A stretch of 33,353 bases of DNA from JBEIGE01 sp040382055 (GTDB lineage Bacteria; Pseudomonadota; Gammaproteobacteria; Burkholderiales; Burkholderiaceae_C): positions 1 through 33,353 of the forward strand of contig JBEIGE010000030.1 in the NCBI GenBank assembly GCA_040382055.1, given 5' to 3'. The position numbers and the translations under genes are program-made. Below, piece by piece: positions 18,579-28,094 of the stretch (positions are counted from its first letter, which is position 1; every line of letters starts with the position of its first letter). The notes beneath the pieces are model-generated. The model was not told the DNA's origin and made no database searches. It saw nothing but the letters and a program-made list of their open reading frames with translations.

Positions 18579-18959
18579 ATGGCAAAGTCGAATGCAATTG
18601 GGTGGTTTGATATGTATGTCAATGATATGCAGCGGGTTGTTGCGTTTTACGAGGGTGTTCTGCAACAAAAGCTCGAACCGATTGGCGATCCGACGGGCGA
18701 GTCTCAGATGATGAGCTTCCCCGCAGACATGGGCGTCTATGGGGCCGGTGGCGCATTGGTCAAATCCAGCCATGCGCGACCGGGCGTCGGCGGTACTTTG
18801 GTGTATTTCAGTGTAGATGATTGCTCTCAACAGCAGTCCCGCGTCGTGAGTGCCGGTGGCAAAGTGATCCGGCCCAAATTCTCTATAGGTGAGTTTGGCT
18901 GGGTTACCCTGTGCGAAGACACAGAGGGCAATCGGTTTGGCCTTAGTTCAATGAAGTAA
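18579..18959 (+). CDS. VOC (glyoxalase/bleomycin resistance/dioxygenase) family protein
   Basis: A 126-residue protein with the two beta-alpha-beta-beta-beta units of the vicinal oxygen chelate fold. The first is around AIGWFDMYVNDMQRVVAFYE and the second around TLVYFSVDDCSQQQSRV, ending CEDTEGNRFGLSS. The family includes metal-dependent lyases, isomerases and binding proteins; which applies here cannot be told. A strong AAAGGAG ribosome-binding site sets the start. It follows the AraC-type regulator, an association common for such small proteins, and is probably co-regulated with it. Confidence 0.88.
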   Translation: MAKSNAIGWFDMYVNDMQRVVAFYEGVLQQKLEPIGDPTGESQMMSFPADMGVYGAGGALVKSSHARPGVGGTLVYFSVDDCSQQQSRVVSAGGKVIRPKFSIGEFGWVTLCEDTEGNRFGLSSMK

Positions 18960-18979
18960 CCTTCTCCAGAGGGCACACG

Positions 18980-19004
18980 AAGGCGGATGAAAGTCGTCCG
19001 CCTT
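18980..19004. terminator. 8-bp GC-rich hairpin between convergent genes
   Basis: AAGGCGGA (18980-18987) and TCCGCCTT (18997-19004) are exact reverse complements with a 9-nt loop. It begins 21 nt after the VOC gene stop and lies 57 nt beyond the rsmI stop on the other strand. It could end transcripts from both sides, although T-runs are weak. Confidence 0.5.
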
Positions 19005-19060
19005 GATCAGCTTGGGCAACCGCTCAGACTTCAGCGCAATGAAATTCAGGACGTTCAGAT

Positions 19061-19993
19061 TCACCCTGTGGGGGATTTCTCCAGCGAGCCCTTCAATTTC
19101 AAAGCGGCTTCGTACAGCACATTGCGCGATGCGCCGGTGATGTCGGCGCTCAATTTCACGGCTGTTTTCAAGGGAAGTTCTGCCAACAGCAAGGTCAGTG
19201 TTTTGAGTGCATGGGCATCCTGGCTTTCGCTGGCCACCTCCCTGGGGTGCAGCACCAGCACAAATTCACCCCTTGCCCGGTTGGGGCCCTGACTTAACCA
19301 GGCCGCCAAATCCGCCGCCGCCACGGTGGCAACTTCCTCGAACTGTTTGGTCAACTCCCTGCACACCGTTACCCTGCGGCTGCCCAGAGCCACCAGGGCC
19401 TTGGCCAGGGCTTCGATGCGGTGCGGCGCTTCCAGCAGAACAACTGCTCGGCTCTCTAAATCCAGCGCAGCAATCGCGGTGCTGCGCTCAGCCGCCTTGC
19501 TGGGCAGAAAACCCGCAAACACAAAGCCTTGGTCCTGCGGTTCCACAATGCCTGCCACACTCAGTGCCGTGGTAACGCTGCTGGTGCCCGGCAGGGGGAC
19601 AACCCCCATACCGGCAGCGCGGACAGCTGCTACCAGCCGTGCCCCGGGGTCGCTGATAGCGGGTGTGCCGGCATCACTCACATACGCAATTCGCTCTCCT
19701 TTTTGTAGCTTGTTGATCAATATCTGCGAGGCCTCTAGCTCATTATGTTGGTGAACCGCGAGTAGCTGGCTGCTTTGCTTTTCAATGCCGTAGGCGCGCA
19801 GCAGCGTCTGGGTATGGCGGGTGTCTTCGCAGGCGACGGATTCCACCAGCTGCAGCACATGCAGGGCGCGCAAGGTGATGTCGCACAGATTGCCGATGGG
19901 GGTGGCCACTATATACAGGGTTGACGCCGGATAATGTTGAGCAGATGCCGCCTCCCGCGCGGCACTCAGGGCCTGGATAAACGAAGCATTCAA
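19061..19993 (-). CDS. rsmI: 16S rRNA (cytidine(1402)-2'-O)-methyltransferase
   Basis: SAM-dependent enzyme that 2'-O-methylates C1402 in the ribosomal decoding centre. The 310-residue product has the tetrapyrrole-methylase fold with TLYIVATPIGNLCDITLRAL near residue 26, CEDTRHT, and YVSDAGTPAISDPG, all typical of RsmI. The frame has no ATG near the 5' end; the best start is TTG at 19991-19993, preceded by a GGGGAA ribosome-binding site. That codon shares one nucleotide with the ATG of the divergent yraN gene. The position beside yraN, a SIS gene and a BON lipoprotein gene resembles the E. coli yraL-yraP region. Confidence 0.95.
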   Translation of the reverse strand: MNASFIQALSAAREAASAQHYPASTLYIVATPIGNLCDITLRALHVLQLVESVACEDTRHTQTLLRAYGIEKQSSQLLAVHQHNELEASQILINKLQKGERIAYVSDAGTPAISDPGARLVAAVRAAGMGVVPLPGTSSVTTALSVAGIVEPQDQGFVFAGFLPSKAAERSTAIAALDLESRAVVLLEAPHRIEALAKALVALGSRRVTVCRELTKQFEEVATVAAADLAAWLSQGPNRARGEFVLVLHPREVASESQDAHALKTLTLLLAELPLKTAVKLSADITGASRNVLYEAALKLKGSLEKSPTG

Positions 19994-20394
19994 TGGTGTT
20001 CCCCAAAACGAAAATTGCCGTCAAGGTGCCCACGGCTGCAACCACCAAGCAGGCGGGTGATGCGGCTGAAGACCAGGCCCTTGAACACTTGGAGCAAGCC
20101 GGTTTGCGCTTGCTCGAACGCAATTATCGGACGCCCGGGCGTGGCGGCGGCGAAATTGACCTGATCATGTGCGATCAGGATGGCACGGTGGTGTTTGTTG
20201 AGGTACGGCGCAGACGAAGTGCTGGCCAGGGTGGGGCGGCTGCAAGTGTGACCGGCCCCAAGCAGCGACGCATCATCTTTGCCGCGCGGCACTACCTGTC
20301 GCGCCAGCGCCAGATGCCCCCCTGCCGATTTGATGTTGTAGCTTTGGAGCCCACAGGCCTGATCTGGCTTAAAGCGGCCTTTGACGCCTCCTGA
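19993..20394 (+). CDS. yraN: YraN/UPF0102 family putative endonuclease
   Basis: A 133-residue protein of the UPF0102 family with a PD-(D/E)xK nuclease-like core. The segment GGGEIDLIMCDQDGTVVFVE followed by VRRRR carries the conserved acidic residues and the basic E-V-R variant, which also occurs in E. coli YraN. Its cellular role is not settled. The ATG overlaps the TTG start of rsmI by one nucleotide. An in-frame GTG about 11 codons later, behind a CAAGG, is a possible alternative start. The SIS gene follows after 24 nt. Confidence 0.9.
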   Translation: MVFPKTKIAVKVPTAATTKQAGDAAEDQALEHLEQAGLRLLERNYRTPGRGGGEIDLIMCDQDGTVVFVEVRRRRSAGQGGAAASVTGPKQRRIIFAARHYLSRQRQMPPCRFDVVALEPTGLIWLKAAFDAS

Positions 20395-20418
20395 AGACAC
20401 GGCGGTTATCATTGCACC

Positions 20419-21018
20419 ATGCTTGAACAACGTATTGAACAGCACTTTATTGACAGCGCCGATCTCAAATACCAGGTTGCGCAAACCCTCAGCAAGCCGA
20501 TCGCGGCTGCCGTGCAGGCCATGCTGGCTTGCGTGACCAGTGGCGGCAAGGTGTTGGCTTGCGGCAATGGCGGCTCTGCGGCCGATGCGCAGCACTTTGC
20601 CGCTGAGTTTGTCGGCCGGTTTGAACGCGAGCGTCCGGAGCTCGGGGCGATTGCCTTGACGACCGACAGCTCCATCATCACGGCTATCGCCAATGACTAT
20701 GATTTCAGCGTCATCTTTTCACGCCAGGTCCGTGCCCTGGGGCAACCCGGCGATGTGCTGTTGGCTATTTCAACCAGCGGCAACTCGGGCAATGTATTGG
20801 CCGCCATTGAAGCTGCCCATGAGCGCGAAATGGTGGTGGTTGGTCTGACGGGCCGGAGTGGCGGGAAAATGACGCACGCCCTGCGCGATACCGATGTTCA
20901 TATTTGCGTTCCCAGTGAGCGTACTGCCCGGATTCAGGAGGTGCATATTCTGGCGCTGCACTGCATCTGTGATGCCGTTGATGCCCAACTGCTGGGCGAA
21001 CAGGAGCCCAACCCATGA
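20419..21018 (+). CDS. SIS-domain phosphoheptose isomerase-like protein (DiaA/GmhA family)
   Basis: A 199-residue SIS-domain protein. It could be a sedoheptulose-7-phosphate isomerase (GmhA, heptose/LPS pathway) or the replication regulator DiaA. The sugar-phosphate site is seen in CGNGGSAADAQHFAAEF and LLAISTSGNSGNV. The N-terminus (MLEQRIEQHFIDSADLKYQV) and the neighbours yraN and a dolP-like gene match diaA. However, it keeps the Glu of HFAAEF and the His of RIQEVHI, the positions that serve catalysis in GmhA and of which DiaA has lost the Glu. It overlaps the next gene by 4 nt (ATGA). Confidence 0.88.
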   Translation: MLEQRIEQHFIDSADLKYQVAQTLSKPIAAAVQAMLACVTSGGKVLACGNGGSAADAQHFAAEFVGRFERERPELGAIALTTDSSIITAIANDYDFSVIFSRQVRALGQPGDVLLAISTSGNSGNVLAAIEAAHEREMVVVGLTGRSGGKMTHALRDTDVHICVPSERTARIQEVHILALHCICDAVDAQLLGEQEPNP

Positions 21019-21668
21019 AGATATCTAAGAGCCCACTTTCCACTTTGGCGTTGACCGCAGGCCTGGTTGTCCTGCTCAGCGCTTGTGCGCCAGCAATTCC
21101 GTTCATGGTGGGCGGTGCCGCAGTGGGTGGCACACTGGTGGCCATTGATCGCCGCACCTCAGGCGCCCAACTCGAAGATGAGGGTATTGAATTGCGCGCC
21201 TACAGCCGGATTCGCGACAGCCTGGGTGACCGTGCGCACGTGAATGTCACCAGCTACAACCGGCAAGTTCTTCTGACCGGTGAGGTGCCCAGTGCCCAGG
21301 ACAAGCAGCTGGTTGAACAGCTAATTTCTGGCGTTGAGAACGTCAAATCCATTGTCAACGAGCTCGGTGTCATGGGCAACACCACGCTGTCTCAGCGGTC
21401 TTCAGACACGCTCGTGACCGCTCGGGTCAAGGCCAACCTGGTCGACGCGCGAGACCTCTACGCCAGTGCATTCAAGGTGGTAACCGAGCGCGGCACCACT
21501 TACCTTTTGGGGCGCGTTTCCAAACGCGAAGCGGATCGGGCAACCGAGATTGCCCGCAGCACCAATGGTGTTCTCAAGGTGGTGCGGGTGTTTGAAGTGA
21601 TCAGTGAGGAAGAGTTGCAGCGCCTGCTGCCCAACAACACGCCGGCACCGCAGCGCCGCTCCAGCTGA
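21015..21668 (+). CDS. BON-domain outer-membrane lipoprotein, DolP (YraP)-like
   Basis: Predicted lipoprotein acting in the periplasm at the outer membrane. In E. coli the related DolP supports envelope integrity. The 217-residue product has a lipoprotein signal ending LLSAC (lipidation at Cys24) and then two BON domains. One is around IRDSLGDRAHVNVTSYNRQV and one around VKANLVDARDLYASAFKVVT, each with the VxLxGxV-like strand. The start overlaps the SIS gene stop (ATGA), so the pair is co-translated. It ends 1 nt from the stop of the convergent dehydrogenase gene. Confidence 0.92.
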   Translation: MKISKSPLSTLALTAGLVVLLSACAPAIPFMVGGAAVGGTLVAIDRRTSGAQLEDEGIELRAYSRIRDSLGDRAHVNVTSYNRQVLLTGEVPSAQDKQLVEQLISGVENVKSIVNELGVMGNTTLSQRSSDTLVTARVKANLVDARDLYASAFKVVTERGTTYLLGRVSKREADRATEIARSTNGVLKVVRVFEVISEEELQRLLPNNTPAPQRRSS

Positions 21669-21669
21669 T

Positions 21670-22584
21670 TTATTTCAGGCGTCGGATCAAGCTGGAAGAA
21701 TCCCAGCGGCCGCCGCCCATTTGCTGCAGGTCACCCAGAAACTGTTCCAGTAACGCGGTCACCGGAAGCCGTGCCCCGTTGTTGCGGGCCTCTTGCAGCA
21801 CCAGACCCAGGTCTTTGCGCATCCAGTCCACCGCAAAACCGAAATCAAACTGATCGGTAATCATGGTGGGCCCCCGGTTGTCCATTTGCCAGCTCTGGGC
21901 GGCACCCTGTCCGATCACCTCCAGAACCTGCTTCATATCCAGACCGGCCCGCTGGCCGAACGCAATGCCTTCAGCCAGGCCCTGGGAAGCGCCAGCCACA
22001 CAAATCTGATTGACCATTTTGGCAAGTTGTCCAGCGCCGCTGTCCCCCATGCGGGTGAACGCGCGTGAAAAGGCCATCGCCACAGGTCTTGCGCTTTCAA
22101 AAGCCGCGGTGTCCCCGCCACACATTACCGTCAGGATGCCGTTTTGCGCACCGGCCTGACCTCCTGAGACAGGTGCATCAAGAAAATGCAGGCCTGCTGC
22201 CAACGCCACGGCAGATATTTCCCGCGCCACATCGGCCGATGCGGTGGTGTGGTCAACCCACACCGCACCGGGTTTCATCCCAGCAAACCCGCCCCCCGAA
22301 CCGGTAGTGACACTGCGCAAGTCATCGTCATTGCCAACGCAGGAGAACACAAAGTCGGCATCTTGGACGGCCAGCTCGGGCGTGGGGGACTGCCGTGGTG
22401 CGAGTGTGTTGGAAAACTCTGCACACCAGGCCTGCGCTTTGGCCGCAGTGCGGTTGTAAACAGTGACCTGGTGGCCTGCCAGAGCCAGGTGCCCTGCCAT
22501 CGGGTAACCCATGACACCCAAGCCGATAAAGGCAACTTTCCGGGATGGTACTGACGCATAGTTTTTTGTTGAAATATTGGGCAT
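21670..22584 (-). CDS. NAD(P)-dependent beta-hydroxyacid dehydrogenase family protein
   Basis: Member of the 3-hydroxyisobutyrate / tartronate semialdehyde reductase family. From ATG 22584 it has 304 residues, about the family length. A Rossmann motif GLGVMGYPMAGHL lies near the N-terminus. The substrate loop DAPVSGGQAGAQNG and the catalytic lysine in QLAKMVNQ follow. The frame opens further to TTG 22650, but those extra 22 residues are not family-like. The exact substrate cannot be told. It lies 76 nt downstream of pilT in the same direction, where pilU often occurs in related genomes. Confidence 0.9.
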   Translation of the reverse strand: MPNISTKNYASVPSRKVAFIGLGVMGYPMAGHLALAGHQVTVYNRTAAKAQAWCAEFSNTLAPRQSPTPELAVQDADFVFSCVGNDDDLRSVTTGSGGGFAGMKPGAVWVDHTTASADVAREISAVALAAGLHFLDAPVSGGQAGAQNGILTVMCGGDTAAFESARPVAMAFSRAFTRMGDSGAGQLAKMVNQICVAGASQGLAEGIAFGQRAGLDMKQVLEVIGQGAAQSWQMDNRGPTMITDQFDFGFAVDWMRKDLGLVLQEARNNGARLPVTALLEQFLGDLQQMGGGRWDSSSLIRRLK

Positions 22585-22660
22585 ATTGGATTTTTGGATG
22601 AAGTTAAATGGGTGATTTGAATAAAGGGTGATTTGCAAAAACGGATTCAACTCAAGCGGA

Positions 22661-23704
<1,044 letters not shown>

Positions 23705-23739
23705 AAATCACGCGATGGTTTGGTACGCTTGAGGGCATT

Positions 23740-24441
23740 ATGACCACGATTAACATCAATCTCGAGTCAGTCCGCAGGCGGATTACGCAGGCCTGTGCCG
23801 CAGCCGGCCGTCAGCCCGGGGAGGTAGCTCTGCTGGCTGTCTCCAAAACTTTCGGGCCCGATGACGTGGTTCAGGCCTATGCGTCGGGGCAAAGGGCCTT
23901 TGGGGAAAACTACATTCAGGAGGCCGTTGAGAAAATGACGGCGCTGGCTGATCTTGACATTGAATGGCACTGCATTGGAGCTATCCAGAGCAACAAGACG
24001 CGCCTGGTGGCTGAGCACTTCGACTGGGTTCACACGGTTGATCGCCTGAAAACGGCCGAGCGCCTGAGCCAGCAACGACCCGCCAGTCTGGCACCTTTGC
24101 AAGTGTGTCTTCAGGTCAATATCGATGCTGGCGCCAACAAATCAGGGATTGCGCCAGCCGAAGCACTGCAGTTGGCGCAGGCGGTAGCCGGGTTGGATAG
24201 GCTCAAGTTGCGGGGTTTGATGTGTATTCCTGAGCCTGCTATTGATTTTGAAGCGCAGTGTGCTTTGTTCAAGAGGGCCAAAGCCTTGTTTCATGACATG
24301 AATGCGCGGGGCATGGGCATGGACATCCTGTCTATGGGCATGACCGCGGATCTCGAAGCCGCCATTCATTGCGGCAGCACCATGGTGCGGGTGGGCACGG
24401 CGATCTTTGGTGGTCGAGCGGCTTTTCCTACTGCGCGATAA
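23740..24441 (+). CDS. yggS: PLP homeostasis protein, YggS/PLPBP family
   Basis: Pyridoxal 5'-phosphate-binding protein that buffers PLP and affects amino-acid metabolism. The 233-residue product has the fold-type III barrel with the PLP lysine in LLAVSKTFG (Lys36), FGENYIQEA, WHCIGAIQSNK and the phosphate-binding SMGMTADLEAAI and VRVGTAIFG ends. ATG 23740 gives the normal family length. It is divergent from pilT. Its last 14 nt overlap the 3' end of the convergent Bug-family gene. Confidence 0.96.
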   Translation: MTTININLESVRRRITQACAAAGRQPGEVALLAVSKTFGPDDVVQAYASGQRAFGENYIQEAVEKMTALADLDIEWHCIGAIQSNKTRLVAEHFDWVHTVDRLKTAERLSQQRPASLAPLQVCLQVNIDAGANKSGIAPAEALQLAQAVAGLDRLKLRGLMCIPEPAIDFEAQCALFKRAKALFHDMNARGMGMDILSMGMTADLEAAIHCGSTMVRVGTAIFGGRAAFPTAR

Positions 24442-25420
24442 ACCCGCTTGCTTTGATGATGCGTGCCCACGCCTGGGTATAGGCCTGTTCCCGCTGGGCC
24501 AGTTGTTGCGGCGGCATATGACCAACGGTGAGCCCCATGGCGGAAAGCCGCTCGCGTACATCGGGCAAGGCCAGTACCTTGGCCAACGCATCGGAGGTGC
24601 GGTCTATCACCGCTTTGGGCGTGCCCTGCGGGGCAAACAGGCCGTAATAAGGGACATCCTCGAACCCGGCCAGACCCAACTCGGCAAAGGTCGGTACATC
24701 GGGCAAGGCGGCCTGACGCGAGCCACCGAGTACCGCGATCACTCGGACTTTGCCCGCTTTGTGGTTTTCCATAAAGTCAGGCACTGAGGCCACGCCAGCA
24801 GCAATCTGGTTGCCCAGCATATCAGCCATCATGGGCGCGCTGCCCCGGTAGGGTGCGGCTTGCAGATCAAGGCCGTATTTCTGGCCGATCAGTGTGACCA
24901 GGAATTCCGGCACCGATGCCGGTGCGGGAATGCCAGCCGTGCCCTTGCCCTGGGCACGAACCCAGGCGACATAGTCATTCATGGAGCGCGCTGGTGTGCC
25001 GCCAGATACGGCAAAAGCATTGACAAAAGTGGCAAAACCGGCCACGGCGACAAAATCACGTGACGGGTCAAAGCCCGGGGTCTTGACCACCTGCGGCAGG
25101 ATGGAGATGGTGTGGTCGTGGGATAGAAACAGTGTATTGCCGTCTGGCGCAGCAGCTTTAAGCGCCTGTGCGGCAATTTGCCCGCCGGCACCGGCGCGGT
25201 TCTCGACGATGACGTTGGTAGCCAGCGCGTCCTTGAGTTTTTCAGCCAGGATGCGGGCAATGGCATCGGTGCCGCCACCAGGCGGAAAGCCCACCAGAAT
25301 TTTCACTGTAGACGGCTGGGCTTGAACCAGGGTGCAGCACAGCAGCGCCAGCGCAGCCAGCAAAGTGCCCGTGGTGCGGTGTAGGCCTTTGGCAGCCATT
25401 GACTTCATCAAAAAACGCAT
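24428..25420 (-). CDS. Bug/TctC-family tripartite tricarboxylate transporter binding protein
   Basis: Periplasmic solute-binding protein of the Bug family, which is greatly expanded in Bordetella and Comamonadaceae and binds carboxylates and related small molecules. The product has 330 residues from ATG 25420, chosen because an AGGAG site sits about 5 nt upstream. A signal peptide (TLLAALALLCCTLVQAQ) precedes the mature domain. The ligand-loop features VGFPPGGGTDAIARI and VENRAGAGGQIAAQALK are diagnostic. No tctA/tctB membrane genes accompany it. Instead it follows an ABC permease by 32 nt and looks like the last gene of that operon. Confidence 0.92.
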   Translation of the reverse strand: MRFLMKSMAAKGLHRTTGTLLAALALLCCTLVQAQPSTVKILVGFPPGGGTDAIARILAEKLKDALATNVIVENRAGAGGQIAAQALKAAAPDGNTLFLSHDHTISILPQVVKTPGFDPSRDFVAVAGFATFVNAFAVSGGTPARSMNDYVAWVRAQGKGTAGIPAPASVPEFLVTLIGQKYGLDLQAAPYRGSAPMMADMLGNQIAAGVASVPDFMENHKAGKVRVIAVLGGSRQAALPDVPTFAELGLAGFEDVPYYGLFAPQGTPKAVIDRTSDALAKVLALPDVRERLSAMGLTVGHMPPQQLAQREQAYTQAWARIIKASGFIAQ

Positions 25421-25452
25421 AGTTGCTCCTGTTGAAGGGGTGTATTTCTGAA

Positions 25453-26259
25453 TCAAGGGTTAACTTCACTTTCATGCCAACCGGCAAGTGCCAGGCGGTT
25501 GACCATGGCCAGCACCACAAACAGCACCACGCCTGTCACTGAGATCAGCACCAAGGCTGCAAACATGCGGGGAATATTAAGCTGGTAGCCGGATTGCAAA
25601 ATCTGGTAAGCCAGCCCGGTACCTGTGCCACCAGTGCCTGCTACAAATTCCGCCACCACAGCGCCGATCAAGGCCAATCCGGCGGAGATGCGCAATCCGG
25701 CAAAAAAATAGGGCAGTGCGCTGGGGATGCGCAAACGCCAAAGCGTGTGCCAACGGCTGGCGTGATGCAGCTTGAAGAACGCAGCCAGCCCCGGATTGAC
25801 GCTGCGCAGGCCTAGCGTGGTGTTGGCAATCACCGGGAACAGGGCCACGATGGTTGCGCAAATCACCAGCGAGGCCGAGGTGTCTTTCACCCAAATGATG
25901 ATCAACGGTGCAATGGCCACAATGGGCGTGACCTGCAGCAAAACTGCATAAGGAAAAAATGCGGTTTCAATCCAGCGGCTCTGGACGAATAAAAATGCGA
26001 TCAGGGTACCGAGCACCGCTGACAGCACAAATGCAAGGAGCGTGATCTTGAGGGTGACCCACAGTGCGCCTATCAGGAGGCCCCAGTCCATCACCAGGGT
26101 TTTGGCAATCAGCAGGGGCGATGGCACCAGGAAAACCGGAATTTGAGCCACAGTCACCCAGAGTTGCCAGATGGCTAACAACACCACGGCCACCAGAGCC
26201 GGCCAGAGCACGCGCATGACAGAGGGTTGCTGTATCCAGGGGGTTGCTTGCTTGGCCAT
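25453..26259 (-). CDS. ABC transporter permease (SsuC/ThiX-like)
   Basis: Inner-membrane subunit of an ABC importer; 268 residues with about six hydrophobic segments. The first is VLWPALVAVVLLAIWQLWV and the last VLISVTGVVLFVVLAMV. The cytoplasmic EAA-type loop that contacts the ATPase is around PGLAAFFKLHHASRWHTLWR and LRIPSALPYFFAGLR. This matches permeases for aliphatic sulfonates, taurine and thiamine precursors. It lies 15 nt after the ATPase gene. The substrate should follow from the NMT1/THI5-like binding protein in the same cluster. Confidence 0.94.
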   Translation of the reverse strand: MAKQATPWIQQPSVMRVLWPALVAVVLLAIWQLWVTVAQIPVFLVPSPLLIAKTLVMDWGLLIGALWVTLKITLLAFVLSAVLGTLIAFLFVQSRWIETAFFPYAVLLQVTPIVAIAPLIIIWVKDTSASLVICATIVALFPVIANTTLGLRSVNPGLAAFFKLHHASRWHTLWRLRIPSALPYFFAGLRISAGLALIGAVVAEFVAGTGGTGTGLAYQILQSGYQLNIPRMFAALVLISVTGVVLFVVLAMVNRLALAGWHESEVNP

Positions 26260-26274
26260 GGTGTTGGGGGGGCT

Positions 26275-27087
26275 TTAGTTGAAAGACGCTTCGTCGCTGA
26301 CCTTGAGCAGGCTGTTTTGAAGGTGATGGGCATATTGAGCGAAACGCTGGCTTACCCGGAAATCCGGACCCCGCGGGAAGGGCTCATCAATCATCACCTG
26401 TTCCACCACGCGGCCAGGTCGCGGGGCCATCACCATCACACGTTGCGAAAGGTAAACGGCTTCTGCGATGGAGTGCGTCACAAACACCACCGTGAGCGCC
26501 TGCTGTTGCCACAGACGTAGCAGGTCGTCGTCCAGCCGGTTGCGGGTGATTTCATCCAGGGCACCAAAGGGTTCATCCATCAGCAGCAGGTTGGGCCGGG
26601 TGACCAGGCCGCGTGCAATGGAGACCCGCATTTGCATGCCCCCGGAGAGCTCCCGGGGACGTTGCGCAGCAAACTTAGAAAGACCCACCATAGCCAGCGC
26701 ATCGCTGACCCGCTGATCAGATTCCCGGGCTGGCATCTTGGCCAGATCCAGCGGCAGACGTACGTTGCTGTGCACATTGGCCCACGGCATCAGGGTGGCT
26801 TCCTGAAAAACAAATGACAAGCGGTGACCGCTGGCTTCGAAATCGCGAACGGGTTTTCTCCACAGCAAAATACGCCCCTCGGTGGGCTCCAGCATGCCGG
26901 CCACCATCTTCAGAAGGGTACTTTTCCCGCAACCTGATGGGCCGAGTAAAGTGACAAACTCACCCTGACGGATGTTCAGGCTCACGGGGAGCAGGGCCTG
27001 AGTCCCGTTAGGGTAGGTCTGTTCGACCGACAGAATCTCGACCGCGGGTGACGTATTGTCTGTAGGGAGAGCGGCTTCAGAAATCAT
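26275..27087 (-). CDS. ABC transporter ATPase (SsuB/TauB/ThiZ-like)
   Basis: Energises the importer by ATP hydrolysis on the cytoplasmic side. The 270-residue product has Walker A GPSGCGKST (49-57), a Q-loop in FVFQEATLMPW, signature LSGGMQMRVSIARGL, Walker B LLLMDEPFGALDE and the switch histidine in VVFVTHSIAEAV. These details fit the nitrate/sulfonate/taurine/pyrimidine subgroup. It follows the oxygenase gene by 34 nt and precedes the permease by 15 nt. Confidence 0.95.
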   Translation of the reverse strand: MISEAALPTDNTSPAVEILSVEQTYPNGTQALLPVSLNIRQGEFVTLLGPSGCGKSTLLKMVAGMLEPTEGRILLWRKPVRDFEASGHRLSFVFQEATLMPWANVHSNVRLPLDLAKMPARESDQRVSDALAMVGLSKFAAQRPRELSGGMQMRVSIARGLVTRPNLLLMDEPFGALDEITRNRLDDDLLRLWQQQALTVVFVTHSIAEAVYLSQRVMVMAPRPGRVVEQVMIDEPFPRGPDFRVSQRFAQYAHHLQNSLLKVSDEASFN

Positions 27088-27121
27088 GTCTTGTTATTGT
27101 GGCTTCGGATTCAAAGGAGAT

Positions 27122-28084
27122 TCACAGGGCTGGAGTCAGGGTGGTGCGTTTGTACATCTCAACAATGTGTTGTCCGGCGGTGATGGGTTCATAACGGGGC
27201 GGGTGACGTGTGTCATGGCAGCCCGGCAACACAGAAACCTGCGCATGGTAATTGATGTCAAAAAAGTAGGCGATGGAGTAACGGTGATGGCCTGGTTGCT
27301 GCGGCAACACCCGGTGCAGGGAAGAGCGCCAACGGTCGTTGCTCCAACGTGCCATCAGGTCACCAAGGTTGACCACCAGACTGTCTGGCATACATGGCAC
27401 ATCCTGCCACTTGCCTTGAATCTGCACCTGCAGACCGCCCGCCTCGTCCTGTGTGAGCAGCGTCAGGCTGCCCCAGTCCGTGTGGGCACCGCTGCCGACC
27501 TGCCCTGTTGCCAGGGCCCTGGTTTGGGGTGGGTAGTGCAAGAGACGCAAGACCGGCATGGGATCTGAATAAAAAGGATCAAAGTAATCCGCAGGCAGCT
27601 CGAGGGCTTGCGCCAGCAGACCCATCAATTGCAAGCCGACTCCCGACAAAGCGGCCGCATAGGCTTGGGTGTCAGACTGAAAGCCGGGAACCAGACGTTC
27701 ACTGGGCCACTGGTTGGGGCCATGATTCGGTGTGCGTGCCACTACCAACGGATCATCGGGACCACGGTCAACGCCCAGGTAAAAACTTTCCTTCAGATCA
27801 GCAGGCTGTCCGGGGTCGAGGCTTTGCCAGCCTACAGGGTCATAGCCACGGCGGATATTAGAGCGGTCGATATGCCAGCGCGATTTAACCTCGTCCGGCA
27901 GCCCAAAAAAAGCCCGGGACTGAGCAAAAACGGCCTCGCGCAGCTGCGCATCAATACCGTGCCCAATGACATAGAAGAAGCCATGGTCCTGGCAGCAAGT
28001 GTCAAGTTGCCGGCACAGTTCGACGCGGGAAGCGGCATCGCCCTTGCGCAGAGCCCCGAGGTCAATGACGGGTAGGTGGCTCAC
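27122..28084 (-). CDS. Isopenicillin N synthase-family 2OG-Fe(II) oxygenase
   Basis: Predicted non-haem iron oxygenase, cytoplasmic. I start it at GTG 28084, 10 nt after the stop of the upstream binding-protein gene. It then begins SHLPVIDLG, the normal family N-terminus, and has 320 residues. The frame opens to TTG 28123, inside the previous gene. The N-terminal DIOX-type region has CCQDHGFFYVIGHGI. Iron ligands are His201 and Asp203 in GAHTDWGSLTLL and His257 in SSLHRVLP. The R-x-S co-substrate pair is Arg268/Ser270 in HHRYSIAYFF. Members oxidise very diverse small molecules. Here the operon suggests action on the imported substrate (inference). Confidence 0.92.
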   Translation of the reverse strand: MSHLPVIDLGALRKGDAASRVELCRQLDTCCQDHGFFYVIGHGIDAQLREAVFAQSRAFFGLPDEVKSRWHIDRSNIRRGYDPVGWQSLDPGQPADLKESFYLGVDRGPDDPLVVARTPNHGPNQWPSERLVPGFQSDTQAYAAALSGVGLQLMGLLAQALELPADYFDPFYSDPMPVLRLLHYPPQTRALATGQVGSGAHTDWGSLTLLTQDEAGGLQVQIQGKWQDVPCMPDSLVVNLGDLMARWSNDRWRSSLHRVLPQQPGHHRYSIAYFFDINYHAQVSVLPGCHDTRHPPRYEPITAGQHIVEMYKRTTLTPAL

Positions 28085-28094
28085 ACCCGAAGCG

